Assembly: GCA_949878435.1 (NCBI GenBank)
Contig: CATLAK010000001.1
Span: forward strand, 62,001-126,000
Direction of reading: 5' to 3'
DNA length: 64,000 nucleotides
Origin: an uncultured Lachnospiraceae bacterium
GTDB lineage: Bacteria; Bacillota; Clostridia; Lachnospirales; Lachnospiraceae
Positions 44,185 to 52,886 of the stretch are shown piece after piece (the first letter of the stretch is position 1; each line of letters opens with the position of its first letter). The position numbers and the translations under genes are program-made. The notes below the pieces were generated by a model. The model was not told the DNA's origin and made no database searches. It saw only the letters and a program-made list of their open reading frames with translations.

Positions 44185-44214
44185 ATTCTACCACAAGAAA
44201 AGTATATTTATCAA
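44185..44214 (-). promoter_or_regulatory. thrC promoter
   Basis: TTGATA (44209-44214), an 18-bp spacer and TAGAAT (44185-44190) on the minus strand; the -35 box overlaps the stop codon of the SleB-type gene. Confidence 0.6.
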
Positions 44215-44837
44215 CCATTTGTAAAGAATTCATGACCGCCATGCTCAAACAATTTTACTAAAGAACAGTCAAACCATTTCATTTTATCGGGATCCGCCGC
44301 TTTTCTGGCGGCAAAATAAAGCGCGCCCTGAGTCAGGTCCTCCCCTTTTAATACCCTGTCCACTGCATCAACGGTGTCCTGTGTAACCTTCACTCTTTGA
44401 TAGGTGCCGTTTGCCACCGGCGAAAACTGATACCTTCCCTTTTCCTGCTGCATGACCACCTCTAAGACAGTATCCGGAAACCTGCCGCTGTTGACCCTGT
44501 TCAGGACAACGCCCGCAACCAGCATTTTTCCTTCCTCGTCTTCATTGCCTGCCTCTGCCTGTACGATTTTTAAAAGTGCCTGATAATCGTTTTCTGACAG
44601 GCTGTACTTGTACTCTTTTTCCATAACCGTATAGTCTACGATTCTCTGCCCGGAGGAAGCCCTCCGCGCCCTGACGAAGGACCTGTCCACCTGAAAGTCT
44701 GCCAAAGACTCCTCCATAGTGATCTTAAATGCCGGTGTGGAAGCCACCTGATTCAGCCTAAGACTCTTCACGCAAAAACTGCCTGCCATTACCATCAGAT
44801 TACACAAAAACAACTGCATAATAAACTTTTTGTACAT
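44211..44837 (-). CDS. SleB-type cell wall hydrolase
   Basis: 208 residues. N-terminal signal or anchor (MYKKFIMQLFLCNLMVMAGS). The hydrolase_2/SleB domain spans about 80-208: YQALLKIVQAEAGNEDEEGK carries the catalytic Glu, then VAGVVLNRVNSGRFPDTVLEVV, YQFSPVANGTY and ALYFAARKAAD. SleB/CwlJ proteins degrade spore cortex peptidoglycan, but many relatives act on vegetative wall. AGGA is 11-12 bases upstream of the ATG. It is in the same direction as thrC, but a separate promoter for thrC suggests independent control. Confidence 0.9.
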   Translation of the reverse strand: MYKKFIMQLFLCNLMVMAGSFCVKSLRLNQVASTPAFKITMEESLADFQVDRSFVRARRASSGQRIVDYTVMEKEYKYSLSENDYQALLKIVQAEAGNEDEEGKMLVAGVVLNRVNSGRFPDTVLEVVMQQEKGRYQFSPVANGTYQRVKVTQDTVDAVDRVLKGEDLTQGALYFAARKAADPDKMKWFDCSLVKLFEHGGHEFFTNG

Positions 44838-45052
44838 GTTCTATACGCATCCTTTCTTATATCCCATCTTCCGCCGCCCTGTTTCTATGTGACAGCCGTT
44901 AAATTTATTTCACATTTGTAATACTTCTTTAATATTTTATACAGTTACTGCCAAAAATATTTCTAAAAATTGCATGACAGGGTAATTTATTTCAAAAATG
45001 CATCTTTTTATGTTAAAATGAGAAAAGAAAATGAAACTATAAGGAGACTTAC

Positions 45053-45850
45053 ATGGAACAGAATCTCCCCGGTGTCTTTACCGCACGCAAAAAAGACGGT
45101 ACACTGTATTACCGCGCTTCTATAACCTATAAAAACAAACACATCAGTTTGGGAAGCTATCCCACCGCTCTTTTGGCATACGGCGCATACCTTGAGGGGA
45201 CGGCGCTTTTAACGGACCCCTCCTTATGCCTCAACGATTTTTCAATCCATCGCGTTCTCCCCTTTGCTAAATGGGTATGTCTTGTCAATTTCCGAGATAA
45301 CAAGATTTACTTTTCCACCCCGATCCTTATCCGTAAAAGTTATTTTGAGTATTTCCTTTCTCCCGATGATGTGCTCAAATTTGACATTGACGATTTGTTT
45401 TACTATTCTTCCCACAAGATCATGCGCCGCGGACGCCATTTTTTTGTGGCTGATTACGGCATGCAGGTCAACATCATGAGCCGGTACGGAATCAAGAATT
45501 ATGCAGTCAAAAACCGGGATTACCGCTTTGTAAACGGTGACGATTTAGATTTCAGATACGAAAATATAGAGATTCTCAACACCTACCACGGTGTCATCAA
45601 AAAAGAAACCAAGAAGGGCACCAGATATATTGCTAAAATACATATCAACGGCAATTATACCATCGGCTCCTACCTAAGTGATATAGAAGCTGCCATCGCC
45701 TATAACAAGGCGATCGATCTATTAAAAAAAGCCGGCGTAAACAAGAACTTTTCTCCCAATTACCTGGAAAATCTCTCTCCCTCTGTCTACGCCGACATCT
45801 ATTCAAAATTGCATATTTCTCCAAAAATCAAAGATTACTTGCGCGTATAA
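45053..45850 (+). CDS. AP2-domain DNA-binding protein with degenerate HNH core (AP2-HNH-AP2)
   Basis: 265 residues. Residues 6-50 match an AP2 fold (GVFTARKKDGTLYYRASI, then HISLGSYPTALLAYGAY). Residues 180-226 are a second AP2 unit (GVIKKETKKGTRYIAKIHI, then YTIGSYLSDIEAAIAYNKA). The segment 130-176 aligns with the C-terminal half of AP2-associated HNH homing endonucleases: RFVNGDDLDFRYENIEIL matches DHxNGxxLDNRxxNLxxx, but the catalytic His of DH is Phe159, and the LHR motif is absent. So the nuclease fold is kept and the catalysis lost. There is no signal peptide. AAGGAG precedes the ATG. It overlaps the convergent GH25 gene by 16 bp. A regulatory DNA-binding role is inferred; targets are unknown. 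Confidence 0.75.
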   Translation: MEQNLPGVFTARKKDGTLYYRASITYKNKHISLGSYPTALLAYGAYLEGTALLTDPSLCLNDFSIHRVLPFAKWVCLVNFRDNKIYFSTPILIRKSYFEYFLSPDDVLKFDIDDLFYYSSHKIMRRGRHFFVADYGMQVNIMSRYGIKNYAVKNRDYRFVNGDDLDFRYENIEILNTYHGVIKKETKKGTRYIAKIHINGNYTIGSYLSDIEAAIAYNKAIDLLKKAGVNKNFSPNYLENLSPSVYADIYSKLHISPKIKDYLRV

Positions 45851-46968
45851 TCCACAAAACTTATGGTATAGGACGCCGTGCCCCCTACCCCGTCTATTTT
45901 TTGCGGCGCGCCGTATTTCCACATCTTAAACTGATAAGGATAATCCGGTACGGAAGAAGCCTCGTTCAGCCAGACATCATATCCTGTAAGCAGCTTTTCC
46001 GGTTCCACTGCTCCTAACAGCCAGTCCTTATTTCCATAGAGAATGGGTCTGTACCCTTCCGTCTCAATGCGGGACAAAAATGCCTGCGCAATCTGCGTCC
46101 GGCTCTCCGCATCAAGAGAATCTATCCTGGATTCATCATTGGAGATATATTCCATGTCAAATGCCACCGGATAACTGATTTTATACGGCACCAGATTGGT
46201 AATGACAAATTCTGCCTCTTCTGCTGCCTCTTCCTCATTGACCGCCTGTGAAAAGAAATAAACGCCTACTTCCAGACCAGCGCTCTGTGCCTTGGTGATA
46301 TTATTGACGAAATTCTCATCCAAGGTGACAAGTCCCGTCTCATACCCTCTGCTTCCAAGCCGCAGCATGACAAAATCAACCCCTGCATCCTCCAATGCCT
46401 CAAAATCCACATCGCCATTACTCTTAGACAGATCGACACCCAGCCAGGAACTCTTTTCCCCGTCCTGATAGTATGCCATCTTGCCGTTGGTGATCTTCAG
46501 ATTTGTAAAATCATAGGAGTAAAGCGGAATCTTTTTTGAAATTTCCACCCATTCCTTGCTGCCGTCCCTGTAAGCCACCTGCACATGCTTTCCGTCAGAA
46601 GCAAGTTCCTCTTCTGTAGGCTCATGGGACGGCTCCGGCGACGGACTCGCTGTGGGAAGTGCCTCTATCGGCTGATTCTCCTCTTCCTTATACATATCCC
46701 AAAAGTCCAGATCTTCCGACCTAAGCCGGTGCTCCCTGTATAAGGTTTCAAGATCTTCCTGCCCCGGTGCAAACTCTGCCGTAAGCTCCGGCGTGGGAGA
46801 AGGACTAGGCTGGATGGTCCTGTTTGCATCTGAACCTCGTCCGCCCAAATCCGTATTGCTTAATAAGACGACTGCAAGGATCAAGAGTATAAAGGCAGAC
46901 ACGCCGACGATGGTGTATACCACCGGGGTTCCCATGCCATTGTCATCACGTTCATCAGGTAATCGCAT
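45835..46968 (-). CDS. Membrane-anchored GH25 lysozyme-like protein
   Basis: 377 residues. A short cytoplasmic start, a membrane anchor (about 15-37, VVYTIVGVSAFILLILAVVL), a Pro/Ser/Glu-rich stalk with repeated SPSPTPE/SPSPEPS blocks, and a glycoside hydrolase family 25 domain from about residue 170 to the end. GVDLSKSNGDVDFEALEDAG starts the barrel, then VGVYFFSQAVNEEEAAEEA, and the catalytic acids in YPVAFDMEYI. GH25 enzymes hydrolyse the N-acetylmuramic acid linkage of peptidoglycan. The last 16 bp overlap the convergent AP2-type gene. No terminator separates the two. Confidence 0.92.
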   Translation of the reverse strand: MRLPDERDDNGMGTPVVYTIVGVSAFILLILAVVLLSNTDLGGRGSDANRTIQPSPSPTPELTAEFAPGQEDLETLYREHRLRSEDLDFWDMYKEEENQPIEALPTASPSPEPSHEPTEEELASDGKHVQVAYRDGSKEWVEISKKIPLYSYDFTNLKITNGKMAYYQDGEKSSWLGVDLSKSNGDVDFEALEDAGVDFVMLRLGSRGYETGLVTLDENFVNNITKAQSAGLEVGVYFFSQAVNEEEAAEEAEFVITNLVPYKISYPVAFDMEYISNDESRIDSLDAESRTQIAQAFLSRIETEGYRPILYGNKDWLLGAVEPEKLLTGYDVWLNEASSVPDYPYQFKMWKYGAPQKIDGVGGTASYTISFVDYTRK

Positions 46969-47092
46969 TTTATCTTCACCACTTTCTCTTTACAAATATT
47001 AAAATGGGTTATATTATGATTCTTAGTTTTTCTTAATAACTATACATGAAACTTGCTTTTATTACAACTAAAATTCATTACAGGAGTTTTGT

Positions 47093-48103
47093 ATGCGTAC
47101 GATATATTCACGTTTCTTAAAGAAAATTGGAAAGAATTTTCATAGAATCCTGCTTTCCGCAGCATGCATGATGATCGTTTCGGGGTGCGGAAACTTTTCT
47201 TCTAAGGAACCGCTTAAGGCGACTGGGTTTTATTTTGATACCGTTATTTCAATTGCGTTATATGAAGGAGGATCAGAAGACATTCTTGATGCCTGCATGG
47301 AGCTTGCCGCGTATTATGATACGCTTTTAAGCCCCAACATAGAGGGAAGTGATATCTGGAAAATCAATCACAGCCTGGGAGCGGCTGTGGAAGTGGAGGA
47401 AGATACGCTTACCGTTTTAAAGACGGCTCTCTCTTACGCCCAGCTTTCTGACGGGCTGGCAGACCCGACCATCGGCAGCCTTTCTTCCTTATGGAACTTT
47501 GGTTCAGGAAATGAGCAAATCGTTCCCTCCGCAGAAGAAATTTCTGCGGCTTTATCTCATGTAGATTACCATACAGTCATAATAGAGGGCAGTCGTGTCA
47601 CGCTCACCGATCCCGAAGCGCAGATCGATCTGGGATTCATTGCCAAAGGATTTATCGGAGATCAAATGAAAGCGTTTCTTATTTCCAAGGGCGTATCCTC
47701 CGCCCTGATCAATTTAGGCGGAAATGTGGTCACGCTGGGCAGCCGGCCTGACGGCACTCCCTTTTGCATTGGCATACAAAAACCCTTCGCCGATGCCGGC
47801 ACAGCCGCCCTCACCTTGGACCTTACCGATATCAGTGTAGTTTCCTCCGGCAATTACGAGCGTTATTTTGAAAAAGACGGGGTACGCTACCACCATATCC
47901 TCTCCCCCAAGACCGGCTATCCCGCCGAAAGCGGACTCTCCCAGGTAACGATCTTAAGTCCCAGTTCCATCGACGCCGATGCCCTCTCCACCCTCTGCTT
48001 CCTCTTAGGCTACGAGAACGCCTGCTTACTCCTAAAAGAATACCCCGGCTTTCAAGCAGTCTTCATTACAACAGACGGTGAAATCCACTACTTTAATTTC
48101 TAA
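47093..48103 (+). CDS. apbE: ApbE-family FAD:protein FMN transferase (lipoprotein)
   Basis: 336 residues. Signal peptide with lipobox (MMIVSGC, Cys at about 32). ApbE domain: FYFDTVISIALYE, DPTIGSLSSLWNFG, DLGFIAKGFIGDQM, ALINLGGNVVTLGSRPDG, SGNYERYF and HHILSPKTGYPAESGL, the Mg/FAD-site blocks. It covalently attaches FMN to threonine in S/T-G-A-T motifs; RnfG and RnfD encoded 4 kb away carry such motifs (SGATIT, TGATPL). ACAGGAG precedes the ATG. The end overlaps the convergent aldo/keto reductase by 4 bp. Linkage to the Rnf operon makes maturation of Rnf its likely job. Confidence 0.93.
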   Translation: MRTIYSRFLKKIGKNFHRILLSAACMMIVSGCGNFSSKEPLKATGFYFDTVISIALYEGGSEDILDACMELAAYYDTLLSPNIEGSDIWKINHSLGAAVEVEEDTLTVLKTALSYAQLSDGLADPTIGSLSSLWNFGSGNEQIVPSAEEISAALSHVDYHTVIIEGSRVTLTDPEAQIDLGFIAKGFIGDQMKAFLISKGVSSALINLGGNVVTLGSRPDGTPFCIGIQKPFADAGTAALTLDLTDISVVSSGNYERYFEKDGVRYHHILSPKTGYPAESGLSQVTILSPSSIDADALSTLCFLLGYENACLLLKEYPGFQAVFITTDGEIHYFNF

Positions 48104-49140
48104 TTCACGCTGATTTCGCCCGCCAGCACCCTCTTGTAATCCTCTAAATTCCTTGCAAGAAGTTCCGGCGTATCTAACCCATACGGGCATTTGCTCTTAC
48201 ACTGATTACAATGCAGGCACCCTTCAATCTTTTTCATCTTCTCCTGCACCTCTTCCGTCAGCTGAAGAGCGGACGGTGACCTGCGAAGCAGCAGCGACAT
48301 TCTGGCACAATTGTTGATCTCGATTCCCGCCGGACAGGGCATACAATAACCGCAGCCTCTGCAGAAATCCCCTGCCAGTTCCTCTCTGTCCTTAGCAATG
48401 ACTTCCTCTATCTCCTTTGTCATGACCGGCGGGTTTTCAATGTAAGATAAAAACTCATCCAATTCCTTTTCTCTTTGTATCCCCCAGATTGGAAGCACAT
48501 TGTCATACTGTGCTATATGGGCATAAGCTGCCGCCGAATTGGTAATCAGCCCGCCCGAAAGCGCCTTCATGGCAATAAAACCCATGTCCGCCTTTTTACA
48601 GCCCTCCACAAGCGCTTCTTCCTTTTCTGTCGCCAGATAGCAGAATGGGAATTGAAGAGTTTCATAAAGACCGCTTTCAATCGCCTCCCTTGCTACACCA
48701 AGTCTGTGATTGGTGATACCTATGTGGCGGATCTTTCCAGCTTGTTTTGCTTCCATTGCCGCCTCATACAGTCCGCTTCCGTCTCCCGGCTTGGGACAAA
48801 AAGAAGGATTGTGGAACTGATAAAGATCAATATAATCTGTGCGGAGCATCTCAAGGCTTAGCGCTAAATCTTTACGCATATCCTCGCCCGTCTGGGCACC
48901 TGTCTTGGTTGCAATATAAAGCGTTTCACGAATCCCTTCAAAGGCAAGTCCCAGCTTATGTTCACTGTCGCTGTAAGCCCTCGCGGTGTCGAAAAACCGC
49001 ATGCCACCGCCGTAAGCCTTGCGCAGCAAAAATACCGCCTCATCATCGCTGACCCTTTGAACCGGTAATGCACCAAATCCATTTTTATTAACTATGATCT
49101 CTGTGCTTCCCAGCCTTACCTGGACATTTTCTTTCTTCAT
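48100..49140 (-). CDS. Aldo/keto reductase with C-terminal ferredoxin-like Fe-S domain
   Basis: 346 residues. The N-terminal 250 residues are an AKR barrel (FDTARAYSDSEHKLG with Asp and Tyr of the tetrad, IATKTGAQTG with the Lys, YQFHNPSFCP with the His, GITNHRLG). The C-terminal 90 residues carry cysteine clusters CRGCGYCMPCPAGIEI and CLHCNQCKSKCPYGLD, enough for one or two 4Fe-4S clusters. Such fused enzymes are common in anaerobes and may couple the reductase to ferredoxin. AAGGAG precedes the ATG. It starts 24 bp after rnfB, with no terminator between, so it is likely the last gene of the Rnf operon. Substrate unknown. Confidence 0.92.
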   Translation of the reverse strand: MKKENVQVRLGSTEIIVNKNGFGALPVQRVSDDEAVFLLRKAYGGGMRFFDTARAYSDSEHKLGLAFEGIRETLYIATKTGAQTGEDMRKDLALSLEMLRTDYIDLYQFHNPSFCPKPGDGSGLYEAAMEAKQAGKIRHIGITNHRLGVAREAIESGLYETLQFPFCYLATEKEEALVEGCKKADMGFIAMKALSGGLITNSAAAYAHIAQYDNVLPIWGIQREKELDEFLSYIENPPVMTKEIEEVIAKDREELAGDFCRGCGYCMPCPAGIEINNCARMSLLLRRSPSALQLTEEVQEKMKKIEGCLHCNQCKSKCPYGLDTPELLARNLEDYKRVLAGEISVN

Positions 49141-49164
49141 ATTATGTTTATCTCCTTAATCATT

Positions 49165-49962
49165 TTAATGTGCCACGATGGATTTCCTGGGACACTTTTC
49201 TATACATGCGCCGCAGCCTTCACACTTCTCATAATCGATTTCTGCATTGAAGTCAGCTACTGTAACAGCATCAGCCGGACAATTCTTTTTACAGAGCTGA
49301 CAGCCGATACATCCCACGGTACAGTCTTTCATGGTGACCGGACCTTTATCCTTGGAACTGCATGCCACCGCATATTTTGCATCATAGGGAATCAGCTTGA
49401 TCAAATGCTTCGGACATACCTCCACGCATTTTCCGCATGCCTTGCATTTTTCTTTGTCTACCACTGCCACCCCGTTTTCCACATGAATCGCGTCAAAAGG
49501 ACACACCTGCACGCAGCTTCCAAATCCAAGGCAGCCGTAATTACAGCTTTTAGCCCCACCGTTGGGCACAAAGGAAAGCATGCGGCAGTCTTCGATTCCA
49601 TGATATTCATAATCAAGAGTCACCTTATCGCAGTCCCCCTGACATTGTACGAAAGCAGTCATCCTAGTGGTTTGTGCTGCTTCCACACCCATAATGCCTG
49701 CAATGACCTTTCCTACCGCCTCCCCGCCCACAGGACAGGCATTTACCGGCGCCTCTCCCTTGGCAATAGCAGCCGCTAAACCGCTGCATCCCGGGAATCC
49801 GCATCCTCCGCAGTTGTTCCCTGGAAGCGCTGCCAAAACCGCTTCTTCTTTCTCATCTACCTCTACTTTAAATTGTATAGCGGCAATGCCAAGGAACAGT
49901 CCAATGAACAGCCCCACGCCGCCAACCACAGCTACTGCCGTCAAAACACCCGTTATACTCAT
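49165..49962 (-). CDS. rnfB: Rnf complex subunit B (ferredoxin subunit)
   Basis: 265 residues; the electron-entry subunit taking electrons from reduced ferredoxin. N-terminal hydrophobic anchor (ITGVLTAVAVVGGVGLFIGL), a 4Fe-4S domain with NNCGGCGFPGC...CP, then several CxxCxxCxxxCP clusters (CGKCVEVCP, CIGCQLCKKNCP, CEGCGACIEKCP). The start at 49962 follows AGGAGGTGC; the 50004 reading would overlap rnfA. It is the last of six rnf genes in the usual clostridial order C-D-G-E-A-B. Confidence 0.96.
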   Translation of the reverse strand: MSITGVLTAVAVVGGVGLFIGLFLGIAAIQFKVEVDEKEEAVLAALPGNNCGGCGFPGCSGLAAAIAKGEAPVNACPVGGEAVGKVIAGIMGVEAAQTTRMTAFVQCQGDCDKVTLDYEYHGIEDCRMLSFVPNGGAKSCNYGCLGFGSCVQVCPFDAIHVENGVAVVDKEKCKACGKCVEVCPKHLIKLIPYDAKYAVACSSKDKGPVTMKDCTVGCIGCQLCKKNCPADAVTVADFNAEIDYEKCEGCGACIEKCPRKSIVAH

Positions 49963-49972
49963 TTTGCACCTC

Positions 49973-50551
49973 CTACAGCAATCCTGAAAATCCGCAGAAG
50001 GCAATTGCCATCAGACCTGCAGTAACAAGCACGATGGGCATTCCCTTAAAGGATTCCGGAATATCGTTGTATTCCATTTTTTCTCTGATACCGGCGAGAA
50101 TCACTATGGAGATAGTAAATCCCACCGCCGTGGCAAATCCGTTTACAATACCAGTCAGTATTCCATAGTTCTTCTGTACATTCGTAAGCGCCACCCCTAA
50201 AACCGCACAGTTGGTAGTAATAAGCGGCAGGTAAACGCCAAGCGCCTGATAAAGCGCTTTCATAAATTTCTTCAGAAACATTTCCACAAACTGCACCAGT
50301 GCTGCTATCACCAGAATAAACACGATTGTCTGCAGATAGGTCAAATCAAACGGTTTCAGTATATATTTGTAAATTGCGCCTGCTACTGCGGATGCCAGCG
50401 TAATAACAAAAATAACAGCTGTTCCCATTCCGGCTGCCGTACTTGTCTTTTTGGATACGCCGAGAAAGGGGCATAAACCCAGAAACTGGCTTAAGACCAC
50501 ATTGCTTACCAGTGAGGATGAAATCATAATAATAAGCAGATCCTTAATCAT
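49973..50551 (-). CDS. rnfA: Rnf complex subunit A
   Basis: 192 residues with six membrane segments, the normal size. Conserved stretches are SNVVLSQFLGLCPFLGVS (with a conserved Cys thought to help bind a membrane 2Fe-2S cluster with RnfE) and LITTNCAVLGVAL. It overlaps rnfE by 8 bp and precedes rnfB by 10 bp, so translation is coupled. Core ion-pumping membrane subunit of the ferredoxin:NAD+ oxidoreductase. Confidence 0.97.
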   Translation of the reverse strand: MIKDLLIIMISSSLVSNVVLSQFLGLCPFLGVSKKTSTAAGMGTAVIFVITLASAVAGAIYKYILKPFDLTYLQTIVFILVIAALVQFVEMFLKKFMKALYQALGVYLPLITTNCAVLGVALTNVQKNYGILTGIVNGFATAVGFTISIVILAGIREKMEYNDIPESFKGMPIVLVTAGLMAIAFCGFSGLL

Positions 50552-51335
50552 CGTTCTTCTCCTCCTTGTCTGTATTTACATCGGGAAGATCATTTTCCTC
50601 TGTAATCTCTATGACCTCCAAATCATCTTTGGTCTCGGATGCATCGATCATGCGCCTGCTGCACCCGGATTCTTTACAGTTCATGCAGTCTGAATTGCAC
50701 CCGGACTGTATCTTAGACATATCTTTGCCTTTCTTTTCGCCTTCCAGCTTCACCTTGTTCTGGATTGCCGTCAGTACAGCAAGAACAAAGAAAGCCCCCG
50801 GCGCCAGTACAAAAATGCTGCACGGCACATAGCTTGCCGGCATTACATTCACGCCAAATACCTGTCCGGCTCCTAAAAGTTCCCTGACCGCTCCTATAAT
50901 CGTAAGCGCACAGGTAAACCCGAGCCCCATTCCGATTCCGTCAAACAAAGAGGAAACCACGTCATTTTTGGATGCATAGGCTTCTGCACGTCCCAAAATA
51001 ATGCAATTTACTACAATCAGCGGAATGTAGAGCCCAAGGGCCGCATACAAAAACGGAATAAATGCCTTCAAAAGCAATTCAACCACCGTGACAAATGAGG
51101 CAATCACTACAATGAATGCAGGAATCCTTACCTTGTCAGGGATCACCTTTCTAAGCAGAGAGATGAACATATTGCTCAGCGCGAGCACTACCATGGTGGT
51201 AAGCCCCATGCCCAGACCGTTTACCGCTGAAGTCGTGACTGCCAGCGTAGGACACATGCCCAGCATAAGCACAAAGGTGGGGTTTTCTTTGACAAGTCCG
51301 TTGATCAGACGTTCTGATATACTATTTTGCTTCAT
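50544..51335 (-). CDS. rnfE: Rnf complex subunit E with cysteine-rich C-terminal extension
   Basis: 263 residues. Residues 1-200 are the standard six-helix RnfE (NPTFVLMLGMCPTLAVTTSA, then IPLIVVNCIILGRAEAYAS). The last about 60 residues are an additional hydrophilic tail with CNSDCMNCKESGC (Cys213, 217, 220, 225; 50661-50699) followed by a strongly acidic end. Most RnfE proteins end near residue 200-230 without this motif as I know them. The start at 51335 follows TTAGGAGG; the ORF start at 51344 is a GTG overlapping that site. It is in the rnf operon and overlaps rnfA and rnfG at its ends. Confidence 0.95.
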   Translation of the reverse strand: MKQNSISERLINGLVKENPTFVLMLGMCPTLAVTTSAVNGLGMGLTTMVVLALSNMFISLLRKVIPDKVRIPAFIVVIASFVTVVELLLKAFIPFLYAALGLYIPLIVVNCIILGRAEAYASKNDVVSSLFDGIGMGLGFTCALTIIGAVRELLGAGQVFGVNVMPASYVPCSIFVLAPGAFFVLAVLTAIQNKVKLEGEKKGKDMSKIQSGCNSDCMNCKESGCSRRMIDASETKDDLEVIEITEENDLPDVNTDKEEKNDD

Positions 51336-51942
51336 TGCTGCCACCTCCTAACTGTGACTGGAAATAGTAAAGTCCGCCGTTTACTGCGCTTGTCACGGCG
51401 TTGGTCGTAATAGTCGCCCCGCTGATAGCATCGATCTGGCTCTCAGATGTGGCTCCTGTCTTGGTATAGGTGAAGCTTGGAACTTTCTTCCCTTCAAACT
51501 GAGGTTTTAAAACTGCATCCGCCTTCATTCCAAGCCCTGCCGTCTCAGAAATACTTAAGATGGAAATTCCATTTAAAGTTCCATCATTACAGATTCCCAT
51601 GGTAAATGTGATATCTCCGCCATACCCTTCATGGCTGGTCACCGTAAGCACATATCCCAAAAGCGTTCCTGCACTGTCCTTTGCTTCTAACACATTTACG
51701 ATATCCACCCCTTCAAAGCCTGCTTCCTTCCACTGCATAGCAAAATCTTCATCCGCCGCTGTCTCTTCTAACATTTCAAATTCAGAAGCGCCCGGAAATA
51801 CCTCTGCATAGGCTTCCTTTGCCGCCGCCTCTTCTGCCTGCGCAATGGGTTCTTTGGTAATCTGATACACCAGACCAAGGATCAGACCTGCAAAAAGCGT
51901 GATGACCAAAAGGATGGCAGCATCTTTTATCATATTTTTCAT
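51322..51942 (-). CDS. rnfG: Rnf complex subunit G (FMN-binding)
   Basis: 206 residues: one N-terminal membrane helix (DAAILLVITLFAGLILGLVY) and an extracytoplasmic FMN-binding domain. The flavin-attachment motif is DAISGATITT near residue 180, with the second Thr the acceptor for covalent FMN, transferred by ApbE. AAAGGAGGGG precedes the ATG. It overlaps rnfD by 4 bp and rnfE by 14 bp. Confidence 0.96.
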   Translation of the reverse strand: MKNMIKDAAILLVITLFAGLILGLVYQITKEPIAQAEEAAAKEAYAEVFPGASEFEMLEETAADEDFAMQWKEAGFEGVDIVNVLEAKDSAGTLLGYVLTVTSHEGYGGDITFTMGICNDGTLNGISILSISETAGLGMKADAVLKPQFEGKKVPSFTYTKTGATSESQIDAISGATITTNAVTSAVNGGLYYFQSQLGGGSNEAK

Positions 51943-52871
51943 GCTCTTTCCCCTCCTTTTCCAAAAGCCTTTGGCATGGTAATCTTTTCAATCAAAGGCA
52001 CCAGCAAATTGCCTAAAATAATGGCATAGGAAACACCTTCCGCCGAAGGACCAAAGATTCTGAAAATACCTGTCAGCAGACCGAGAACCACACCATACAA
52101 GTACTGTCCCCGCTTAGTGACGGGGCGGGTCACATAATCAGTCGCCATAAAGAACGCACCCAGCATCAGACCGCCTCCTGCCAGATGTGCAGTGATAAAG
52201 GCAGGATCGAACCCATGTCCGCCAAATAAAATCAGGAACAGAACAAAAGTCACTATGTAACTGCCGGGTATTCTCAAATCGATGATTCCAAGCAGAATCA
52301 GAAGGCACGCGCCCAGCACAATTGCAATCATGGAGGTCTCGCCAATGGTCCCTCCTGTCCTTCCAATCACCATATCAAGCAGATTCACGCTCTCCCCCGC
52401 CTTAAGACTTGCAAGCGGCGTTGCCCCTGTGTAAGCGTCACACTCAAAATTACACATAATAGATGTGTAAGAAATCAGAAGGAAACATCTTGCGCCCAAT
52501 GCCGGGTTCATAAAGTTCTGCCCCAGCCCGCCGAACAGCATCTTCACCACCAATATAGCAAAGACTCCGCCGATCACGCCAATCCACCAGGGCGCTGTGG
52601 ACGGAAGATTCAGCGCCAAAAGAAGTCCTGTCACCACCGCTGAGAAATCTCCGATCGTGACCTTTTTTTTCATTGCCTTTTCGTAGATCAATTCTGTAAG
52701 CACACATGATGCCACAGTGATTAAAATTAAGATAAGCGCATCCAATCCGAAATTGTATATGCCAAAACCTGCCGCAGGAAGCAGTGCAATCACCACTGCA
52801 AGCATGATGTTACTGGTAGTAACCCTTGACCTTACATGGGGATTGGATGAGACTTTCATCAAATCACTCAT
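51939..52871 (-). CDS. rnfD: Rnf complex subunit D
   Basis: 310 residues, about nine or ten membrane segments. The covalent FMN site is DAYTGATPLAS near residue 150; the C-terminal half carries GFDPAFITAHLAGGGLMLGAFFMATDY. It is expected to be flavinylated by ApbE and to form the ion pathway with RnfA and RnfE. AGAAGGAGAAG precedes the ATG, and the gene follows rnfC by 15 bp. Confidence 0.96.
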   Translation of the reverse strand: MSDLMKVSSNPHVRSRVTTSNIMLAVVIALLPAAGFGIYNFGLDALILILITVASCVLTELIYEKAMKKKVTIGDFSAVVTGLLLALNLPSTAPWWIGVIGGVFAILVVKMLFGGLGQNFMNPALGARCFLLISYTSIMCNFECDAYTGATPLASLKAGESVNLLDMVIGRTGGTIGETSMIAIVLGACLLILLGIIDLRIPGSYIVTFVLFLILFGGHGFDPAFITAHLAGGGLMLGAFFMATDYVTRPVTKRGQYLYGVVLGLLTGIFRIFGPSAEGVSYAIILGNLLVPLIEKITMPKAFGKGGERA

Positions 52872-52886
52872 TTTGTTCTTCTCCTT

